Positions 58,637 through 64,000 of a DNA stretch of 64,000 nt are shown one piece after another; position 1 is the stretch's first letter; each line of letters begins with the position of its first letter. The notes beneath the pieces were generated by a model. The model saw only the letters and a list, made by a program, of their open reading frames with translations, did no database searches and was not told the DNA's origin. The position numbers were made by a program, and so were the translations under genes. The DNA is from Hyphomicrobiales bacterium (lineage in GTDB: Bacteria > Pseudomonadota > Alphaproteobacteria > Rhizobiales > Xanthobacteraceae), in contig JACPOA010000059.1 of assembly GCA_016185205.1 (NCBI GenBank), positions 30,920 through 94,919 on the forward strand, in the 5' to 3' direction.

Positions 58637-58975
58637 ATGGCAACGCAAGCGGCCCGCCGCGTAACGCCGGCGGACAAAAGCGGCTTTGCTTCGTTCGAGC
58701 GCAAGGCGGCGCAGGCGGCCGGGCTGTTGAAGCTGCTCGCCAACGAGAACCGGCTGCTAATCCTGTGCCGGCTGGCGCTGGCCAAGGAAATGTCGGTGAA
58801 CGATCTCGCCGCGGCGGTAGGCCTGAGCCAGTCGGCGCTCTCGCAACACCTCGCCAAGATGCGCGACGAGGGCCTGCTCGCCACCAGGCGCGAGGCGCAG
58901 ACGGTGTTCTATCGCATGGCCGATCCGAATGCGGCGCGCCTGCTGGCGCTGCTCAAGAGCATCTATTGCCCGTGA
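58637..58975 (+). CDS. bigR: ArsR-family persulfide-responsive repressor (BigR-like)
   Basis: 112 residues with a winged-helix core (SVNDLAAAVGLSQSALSQHLAKMRDEGLL). Cys44 (RLLILCRL) and Cys111 (SIYCP) match the two-Cys switch of BigR/SqrR, in which reaction with sulfane sulfur closes a disulfide or polysulfide bridge and releases the operator. The gene is preceded by a perfect 16-base palindrome over its -10 and followed by rhodanese and TauE genes, the classic hydrogen-sulfide detoxification arrangement. It resembles the SoxR-type paralogue at 47538. Confidence 0.9.
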   Translation: MATQAARRVTPADKSGFASFERKAAQAAGLLKLLANENRLLILCRLALAKEMSVNDLAAAVGLSQSALSQHLAKMRDEGLLATRREAQTVFYRMADPNAARLLALLKSIYCP

Positions 58976-59019
58976 CGCGTCAGAAATACGCGGAAAAAAC
59001 AATACTGGGAGACGATACG

Positions 59020-59559
59020 ATGACCGACCTGAAAACCGTTTCGCCCGAGCACGCCGCCGAACTCATTCGCGCCGGCGCCGTGCTGGTCGACGTGCGCGAC
59101 GCCGACGAATATGCGCGCGAGCGCATCCCCGGCGCCCGGCATCATGCCTTGACCCGCATCGATCGCGACAGCCCGGCGCGGAGCGGCGACGACGTGCTGA
59201 TCTTCCACTGCCGGTCGGGCGCGCGCACCAAGGGCAACGCCGCTCGGCTTGCCGCCGCCGCGCAGGATTGCGAGGTCTATATCCTCGACGGCGGCCTCGA
59301 TGCCTGGAAGAAGGCCGGCCTGCCGGTCGCGCTCGATCGCAGCCAGCCGATCGACATCATGCGCCAGATGCAGATCGCCGCCGGCAGCCTGGTGCTGCTC
59401 GGGGTCGTGCTCGGCGCCTTGGTGGCGCCGGAATTCTACGCGCTGTCGGGCTTCGTCGGCGCCGGATTGCTGTTCGCGGGCGTGAACGGCTTTTGCGGCA
59501 TGGCGCGGCTCTTGACCGTCATGCCGTGGAACCGGCGCGCCTCCGCCGCGGCGCAATGA
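59020..59559 (+). CDS. Rhodanese domain fused to DUF2892-type membrane hairpin
   Basis: 179 residues from ATG 59020; longer open frames upstream are shadows of the ArsR gene. Residues about 5-105 form a rhodanese domain with the loop HCRSGARTKG carrying the persulfide-forming Cys. Residues about 115-170 hold two hydrophobic helices (AAGSLVLLGVVLGALV and FVGAGLLFAGVNGFCGMARLL), the DUF2892 domain that anchors it to the membrane. It transfers sulfane sulfur during sulfide detoxification. It starts 44 bases after bigR, and its stop overlaps the TauE start (ATGA). Confidence 0.92.
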   Translation: MTDLKTVSPEHAAELIRAGAVLVDVRDADEYARERIPGARHHALTRIDRDSPARSGDDVLIFHCRSGARTKGNAARLAAAAQDCEVYILDGGLDAWKKAGLPVALDRSQPIDIMRQMQIAAGSLVLLGVVLGALVAPEFYALSGFVGAGLLFAGVNGFCGMARLLTVMPWNRRASAAAQ

Positions 59560-60344
59560 CACTGCTGCACAACTTGCTGGTAATCGCCTCGGGCAGCCTG
59601 GTCGGTTTCACGCTTGGCTTGGTTGGCGGCGGCGGTTCGATCCTGGCCGTGCCGCTGCTCGTCTATGCAGTCGGCGTGCCGTCGGCGCATGTCGCCATCG
59701 GCACCAGTGCGATCGCGGTGGCCGCCAGCGCCGCTGCAAACCTTGCCGGCCATGCGCGGGCGCACACGGTGAAATGGCCTTGCGCGCTGGTGTTCGCGTT
59801 GTCCGGCATTGCCGGCGCGGCCGGTGGCGCGCAGCTCGGCAAGATGGTCGACGGCGGCCGGCTGCTGATGCTGTTCGGCGCGCTGATGATCGTGGTCGGC
59901 CTGGCAATGCTGCGTCCGCGCGCATCGAGCGGCAATCCCGAGGTCCGGCTCACCGCCGAGAATATGCAGCGGCTGTTGCCGTGGCTGATCGGCACCGGTC
60001 TTGCAGTCGGCGCGCTGTCCGGCTTCTTCGGCATTGGCGGCGGCTTCCTGATCGTGCCTGGGCTGATCGGCGCCACCGCCATGCCGCTGATCAATGCCAT
60101 CGGCTCCTCGCTGGTCTCGGTCACCGCGTTCGGCCTCACCACCGCGGCCAGCTATGCCTGGTCCGGCCTGGTCGATTGGCCCTTGGCCGTCCTGTTCGTG
60201 GTCGGCGGCGCGCTCGGCGGAGTATTCGGCATCCGGCTTGCCAAACATCTTGCCGGCTACAAGTACGCGCTCACGCGTACCTTTTCCGGTATCGTGATCG
60301 CGGTCGGGATCTACGTCATCGTTCGCTCGCTGACGACTTCTTGA
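59556..60344 (+). CDS. TauE/SafE-family sulfite/sulfur exporter
   Basis: 262 residues from ATG 59556. Seven or eight hydrophobic helices with the two glycine-rich repeats typical of TauE: GFTLGLVGGGGSILAVPLLVY in the first half and GALSGFFGIGGGFLIVPGLIG in the second. It probably exports sulfite or another sulfur oxyanion made when the rhodanese and partner enzymes process sulfide. It is the third gene of the bigR operon, overlapping the rhodanese stop by 4 bases. No persulfide dioxygenase gene is present in the operon. Confidence 0.92.
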   Translation: MTLLHNLLVIASGSLVGFTLGLVGGGGSILAVPLLVYAVGVPSAHVAIGTSAIAVAASAAANLAGHARAHTVKWPCALVFALSGIAGAAGGAQLGKMVDGGRLLMLFGALMIVVGLAMLRPRASSGNPEVRLTAENMQRLLPWLIGTGLAVGALSGFFGIGGGFLIVPGLIGATAMPLINAIGSSLVSVTAFGLTTAASYAWSGLVDWPLAVLFVVGGALGGVFGIRLAKHLAGYKYALTRTFSGIVIAVGIYVIVRSLTTS

Positions 60345-60413
60345 TCCCGCCAAGCCGCGACAGCCGCCACCGTATCCATTATGGTGCCGCCCGCCGGTTC
60401 AACATGATGGGGG

Positions 60414-60818
60414 ATGGCAATGTCCAGGGAACTGATGTGGCTGACGCTGACGGTCATCCTGACCGGGCTGATGTGGGTGCCTTACATTCTCGACCGCGCC
60501 ATGGCGCGCGGGCTGATGGGCGCGATGGCCAACCCTTCGCGCAACGACAAGCCGCAATCGGCCTGGGCGCAGCGGCTCTATTTCGCTCACACCAATGCAG
60601 TCGAAAACCTGGTAATCTTCACGCCGCTGGTGCTGATCCTCGACAGCATCGGGCATTCGACCGAGAGCACCGTGATCGCCTGCGCGGTCTATTTCTGGGC
60701 GCGGCTGGCGCATGCCGTCATCTATACACTCGGCATCGCGGTGCTGCGCACGCTCGCCTTCACCGTCGGATTCCTGGCGCAGGTGGCGCTGGTGCTGGCG
60801 GTGTTCGGGAAGCTGTAG
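60414..60818 (+). CDS. MAPEG-family membrane protein
   Basis: 134 residues with four hydrophobic helices (first LMWLTLTVILTGLMWVPYIL). AHTNAVENLVIFTPLVLIL near residue 60 is the signature MAPEG segment, with the Asn-Ala-x-Glu-Asn glutathione-binding pattern, and RLAHAVIYTLGIAVLRTLAF follows. These proteins are eicosanoid/glutathione-metabolism-like trimers in eukaryotes; bacterial members are uncharacterised. A palindromic repeat starts at the last base of the stop codon. Confidence 0.9.
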   Translation: MAMSRELMWLTLTVILTGLMWVPYILDRAMARGLMGAMANPSRNDKPQSAWAQRLYFAHTNAVENLVIFTPLVLILDSIGHSTESTVIACAVYFWARLAHAVIYTLGIAVLRTLAFTVGFLAQVALVLAVFGKL

Positions 60819-60905
60819 CGCATGATCCCGAAAAGTGGGAACCGGTTTCCCGCCTTCGCGAAGCCCGCTTCGGCGGGCGAAGGGAGGTCGGACAAGATCA
60901 TGCGC
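60818..60905. repeat. GCGCATGATC dispersed palindrome, long form, reversed
   Basis: An 88-base copy in the opposite orientation (GATCCCGAAAAGTGGGAACC first, then GCTTCGGCGGGCGAAGG). It fills the space between the MAPEG stop and the convergent aidB stop at 60908, so it may terminate both transcripts. Confidence 0.93.
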
Positions 60906-60907
60906 CA

Positions 60908-62521
60908 CTAAGAAGTCGGCGCCGCGCGTTGCGCGATCGCTCTCAAATCGAGACCGCGCGGCAGCAGGCCGAAGGCGCCGCCGCTTTCGGCCGTCAGCCG
61001 CGAGGCGCAGAACGCGTCCGCCACCGCCGGCGACGAATGTTTCACCAGCAGCGCCGCCTGCAGCGCCAGCACCAGCTCACGCACCAGCGCACGCGCCTGC
61101 GTTTCGTCGTTGCGGTCGGGACTGCGCAGGCGTTGCGCCAGCCGCTCGGCGAAATTCTTCAGACGTGCATCGCCGGCGTCCTCAAGCTCGTGCCGCAACA
61201 CCTCGGCCGCATTGGGCGTGCGCTCGATCGCGCGCAGCACGTCGAGGCACATCACGTTGCCGGAGCCTTCCCAGATCGAATTGACCGGCGCCTCGCGGTA
61301 CAGCCGCGGCAGCACGCTTTCCTCGATATAGCCGGAGCCGCCCAGCACCTCCATCGCCTCGAAAGCGACGTAAGGCGTGCGCTTGCAGATCCAGAATTTC
61401 GCCGCCGGCGTCACCACGCGGCGAAACACTTGCGATATCTCGTCGCTCTCGTCATAGGCGCGCGCCAGCCGCATCGAGAGCACGGTGGCGGCTTCGCACT
61501 CGATCGCCATGTCGGCCAGCACATTGCTCATCAGCGGCTGGTCAACCAGCCGGCGCTGGAACGCGGTGCGATGGCTGGCATGATGCACGGCCTGCGTCAC
61601 CGCCTGCCGCATCAGCGACGACGAGCCGACGGCGCAATCGAGCCGGGTGTAACCGGCCATTTCGATGATGATCGGGATGCCGCGCCCCTCCTCGCCGACC
61701 AGTTGCGCATAGGCGCCGTCGAATTCCACTTCGCTCGAGGCATTGGAACGGTTGCCGAGCTTTTCCTTGAGCCGAAGGATATGGATGGCATTGCGTTCGC
61801 CGTCCGGCGTCCAGCGCGGCATGAAGAAGCAGCTCAGGCCCTTGGCCGCCTGCGCCAATACCAGGAAGGCGTCGCACATCGGCGCCGACAGGAACCATTT
61901 GTGGCCGGTGAGACGGAAGCTGCCGTCGCCGGCCGGCTCGGCGCGCGTCGTATTGGTGCGCAGGTCGGAGCCGCCCTGGTTCTCGGTCAGGCCCATGCCC
62001 AGGAGCGCCGCGGTTTTCTCGGATGCCGGTCGGAAGCGGCGGTCGTAGTCGCGCGCGAAGATGCGCGGCAGCCATTCCGCCGCGATCACAGGCGCGCGCC
62101 GCAGCGTCGGCACCGAGCCATAGGTCATGGCGAGCGGGCAACAAATCCCGCTCTCGATCTGGTTGAGCAGGTAGAAGCCGGCGGCGCGCGTGACATGCGC
62201 GCCGGCTTGCGGTTTTGCCCACGGGCTTGAATGTAGGCCGGCTTTGAGCGCGATGCCGAGCAGTTCGTGCCAGGCCGGATGGAACTCAACCTCATCGAGG
62301 CGATGGCCGTAACGGTCGAGCGTGCGCAAGCTCGGCGTGTTGGCGTTGGCGTCGAAGCCGAGCTGGATCGTCTCCGGCGTGCCGAGCGTTTGCCCAAGCG
62401 CCGTCAGATCAGCTTCCGCCCAGGCCGCCCGCTCGCGCTTGACCGCCTCGCGCAGCACGGCATCGCTGGTGAACAGATTGTACGGTTCGAGCGGCGGCGG
62501 CTGGTTGCTGACCTCGAACAT
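60908..62521 (-). CDS. aidB: Acyl-CoA-dehydrogenase-family protein, AidB type
   Basis: 537 residues. The AidB-type opening (NQPPPLEPYNLFTSD, EVEFHPAWHELLGIALKAGL) distinguishes it from ordinary acyl-CoA dehydrogenases. FAD-binding landmarks are MGLTENQGGSDLRTNTTRAE, GHKWFLSAPMCDAFLVLAQ and FEAMEVLGGSGYIEESVLPR. The DNA-binding C-terminal domain of E. coli AidB is suggested by the last 110 residues. AidB is a flavoprotein induced on alkylation stress in E. coli; the enzymatic role is unclear. It converges with the MAPEG gene across a palindrome. Confidence 0.9.
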   Translation of the reverse strand: MFEVSNQPPPLEPYNLFTSDAVLREAVKRERAAWAEADLTALGQTLGTPETIQLGFDANANTPSLRTLDRYGHRLDEVEFHPAWHELLGIALKAGLHSSPWAKPQAGAHVTRAAGFYLLNQIESGICCPLAMTYGSVPTLRRAPVIAAEWLPRIFARDYDRRFRPASEKTAALLGMGLTENQGGSDLRTNTTRAEPAGDGSFRLTGHKWFLSAPMCDAFLVLAQAAKGLSCFFMPRWTPDGERNAIHILRLKEKLGNRSNASSEVEFDGAYAQLVGEEGRGIPIIIEMAGYTRLDCAVGSSSLMRQAVTQAVHHASHRTAFQRRLVDQPLMSNVLADMAIECEAATVLSMRLARAYDESDEISQVFRRVVTPAAKFWICKRTPYVAFEAMEVLGGSGYIEESVLPRLYREAPVNSIWEGSGNVMCLDVLRAIERTPNAAEVLRHELEDAGDARLKNFAERLAQRLRSPDRNDETQARALVRELVLALQAALLVKHSSPAVADAFCASRLTAESGGAFGLLPRGLDLRAIAQRAAPTS

Positions 62522-62565
62522 GTCAAAGGTCTCCCGGAATGACGACGCCTATTGTACCGCGCGAA

Positions 62566-63624
62566 TCACGGAAACAGCGCGACCTGTTCGAGCCCCAGGG
62601 TCTCGGCATAGCCCAGCATCAGGTTCATGTTCTGGATGGCCTGGCCGGAGGCGCCCTTCACCAGATTGTCGAGCGCCGAGACCACGATGGCGCGGCCGGC
62701 GATGCGGTCCTTGGCGACGCCGATGAAGGTCATGTTGGAGCCGCGCACATGCCGGGTCTGCGGCGTCTCGCCGAACGGCAGCACATGCACGAACGGTTCC
62801 TTCGCGTAGAACTTTAAAAGTATCGCGTGAAGATCTCCCGCCGTGCGGCCGCGCTTGCCCCGCACATAGATGGTCGACAGAATGCCCCGGTTCATCGGCA
62901 CCAGATGCGGGGTGAAGCTGACGATCACCTCCCGCCCGGCGGCGAGCGAAAATTCCTGATCGAGCTCGGCCATGTGCCGGTGATGCCCCACGCCATAGGC
63001 GTGGAAGCCTTCCGACACTTCCGAGAACAGCATGACCTCCTTGGCCGCCCGCCCGGCCCCGGTCATGCCCGACTTGGCGTCGACCACGATCTCGTCGAGA
63101 TCGATGGCCTTGGCCTTGATCAGCGGCAGCAGCGGCAACTGTGCGCAGCTGGTGTAGCAGCCGGGATTGGCTACCAGCCGCGCCTTTTTGATCTCGCGCC
63201 GATGCACCTCGACCAATCCATAGACCGCCTGCTTCTGCAGCTCCGGCGCCAGGTGCTCGTGGCCGTACCATTTGGCGTAGGCGGCGATGTCGTGCAGCCG
63301 GAAGTCGGCCGACAGGTCGACCACTTTCGCGGCCGGCGTGGCGGCAAAGATCGCGCTCACCACCTTTTGCGTGGTCGCGTGCGGCAGCGCGCAGAAGATC
63401 AGATCGAGGCCGGCGCCCACCCAGTCGAGCCCTTCGATGGCGACCAACTGCGGCAGCGCGAACGGCAAGAACTGCGGGAACACATCGCGCATCGCCTTGC
63501 CGGCGCTGCGCTCGGCGGTGAGCAGCGCGATCTCCGCGCGCGGATGGCGCAATAACAACCGCACCAGCTCGGAGCCGGTATAGCCCGAGGCGCCCAACAC
63601 GCCGATTTTCGCTTTGCTAGCCAT
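62566..63624 (-). CDS. argC: N-acetyl-gamma-glutamyl-phosphate reductase
   Basis: 352 residues. The NADP motif IGVLGASGYTGSELVRLL is at residue 6, the catalytic Cys is in VANPGCYTS (about 155), and the His in VGHHRHMAELDQEFS (about 218) is typical. It reduces N-acetylglutamyl phosphate to the semialdehyde in arginine synthesis. Length and motifs are standard. The 3' end lies 45 bases from aidB on the same strand. An insertion sequence begins 238 bases upstream of the start, with no gene recognised in that gap. Confidence 0.96.
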   Translation of the reverse strand: MASKAKIGVLGASGYTGSELVRLLLRHPRAEIALLTAERSAGKAMRDVFPQFLPFALPQLVAIEGLDWVGAGLDLIFCALPHATTQKVVSAIFAATPAAKVVDLSADFRLHDIAAYAKWYGHEHLAPELQKQAVYGLVEVHRREIKKARLVANPGCYTSCAQLPLLPLIKAKAIDLDEIVVDAKSGMTGAGRAAKEVMLFSEVSEGFHAYGVGHHRHMAELDQEFSLAAGREVIVSFTPHLVPMNRGILSTIYVRGKRGRTAGDLHAILLKFYAKEPFVHVLPFGETPQTRHVRGSNMTFIGVAKDRIAGRAIVVSALDNLVKGASGQAIQNMNLMLGYAETLGLEQVALFP

Positions 63625-63861
63625 GAATCGATCCTCATCCAGAGTCTTAAAGGACTACCGGAGCAAGGCCAACAGCGCGGATATTATCGGGGGAAAAGTG
63701 CCGCGGCCTTAGTCCGGCGGCACGGGGGACGTTTTACGCGCGAAAGCGCACCCGTGCCGTGGCGATACGGCGGCGGCGGAGCGCGGGTGCTGCAAACGTC
63801 TTGGTCATGGGCGCGCGATATAGGCCGCCCTCTCCCGCCCGTCAACTCGGCGGCCGGTGAG

Positions 63862-64000
63862 TGTCGTAAGCACACGAGTTGTCCGGGTTAGGTAGCACAC
63901 GAGTTGTCCGGTTTTGTGCCCTGCGCAGGAGCAGGGACGATGAACCGGACGACGTGGCTACAGGACCGCAGGATGCAGAAGTTTCGGGATGTATTGAGCC
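63862..64000 (+). mobile_element. Left end of an insertion sequence (ISNCY-type, truncated by window)
   Basis: An 18-base direct repeat, AGCACACGAGTTGTCCGG, occurs at 63869-63886 and 63894-63911, 25 bases apart, just before a transposase start. Tandem transposase-binding motifs of this sort mark the end of an insertion sequence. The exact left tip is probably near 63862, but the right end lies outside the window, so the terminal repeats cannot be compared. Confidence 0.75.
63940..64000 (+). CDS. Transposase N-terminus (partial)
   Basis: Twenty residues are visible, MNRTTWLQDRRMQKFRDVLS, with GCAGGAGCAGGG upstream. I recall this opening from ISNCY-family transposases annotated in Bradyrhizobium and relatives, which continue with a helix-turn-helix and a DDE domain. 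The assignment rests on the N-terminus plus the direct repeats just upstream. Confidence 0.65.
   Translation, partial: MNRTTWLQDRRMQKFRDVLS

Noticed and set aside
59774..62230. An 818-codon plus-strand frame running from the TauE gene through the MAPEG gene and across aidB.
   Set aside because: It overlaps three well-supported genes in other frames and crosses a palindromic repeat; no domain seen.
63684..63875. A 63-codon minus-strand frame upstream of argC.
   Set aside because: Arg/Pro-rich, no ribosome-binding site, and it runs into the insertion sequence end.

Overview
The window is GC-rich chromosomal DNA from an alphaproteobacterium, most likely of the order Hyphomicrobiales (Bradyrhizobium, Rhodopseudomonas, Xanthobacter or Pseudolabrys-like). 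The evidence is the mix of family types (twin cold-shock protein, NDUFS4-type complex I subunit, many TctC/Bug binding proteins, class I PHA synthase), the hom-glpX-recJ order, and a dispersed palindrome starting GCGCATGATC that occurs at least six times and usually abuts stop codons.

Layout. 1-2.6 kb: the C-terminal part of a large helical-repeat protein of unknown function. 2.6-6.5 kb: a stripped prophage or satellite remnant on the minus strand (capsid, ClpP-like head protease, small genes, a primase-C-terminus-like protein) with no integrase, portal or terminase in view. 6.6-17 kb: housekeeping genes: a degenerate EAL protein, complex I subunit, a Bug binding protein with an alpha/beta hydrolase, tRNA-Pro, DUF192, twin cold-shock protein, sirtuin, glyoxalase, tRNA-Glu, and the EF-P module (epmB, epmA, efp). 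17-31 kb: periplasmic-binding-like proteins, an M23 peptidase, a lytic transglycosylase and a LysR-divergent operon (benzoylformate-decarboxylase-like TPP enzyme, four-gene ABC importer, aldehyde dehydrogenase) that looks like an uptake-and-oxidise pathway for a 2-oxo acid.

31-38.4 kb: a thiosulfate oxidation (Sox) locus in the order soxW-Y-Z-XA-B-C-D. SoxX and SoxA are fused in one three-haem protein, and the SoxD-like subunit is short with one haem. The partner genes soxS and soxR lie 9 kb away at 47 kb, and an AT-rich inverted repeat upstream of soxY resembles one upstream of soxS. 39.5-46.9 kb: an FNR/FixK-type box sits between a five-gene operon syntenic with padEFGHI (phenylglyoxylate:NAD oxidoreductase, CoA-acylating) and a divergent LivK-like binding protein, which suggests low-oxygen aromatic 2-oxo acid metabolism.

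48-56 kb: recJ, a MetE-like protein, glpX, hom and alaC on the minus strand. 56-60.8 kb: phaC, then a sulfide-responsive operon (BigR/SqrR-type ArsR repressor, rhodanese, TauE exporter) with a palindromic operator over its -10, then a MAPEG protein. 60.9-63.6 kb: an AidB-like acyl-CoA dehydrogenase and argC. The last 140 bases are the left end of an insertion sequence.

The unifying theme is inorganic sulfur oxidation with two persulfide-type ArsR regulators beside oxygen-regulated metabolism of an aromatic 2-oxo acid. No single wholly new system is proved. The strongest leads are the fused SoxXA, the FNR-controlled pad-like operon, the decarboxylase/transporter/dehydrogenase operon, the minimal capsid island, and a palindromic repeat inserted in frame inside a LysR gene.
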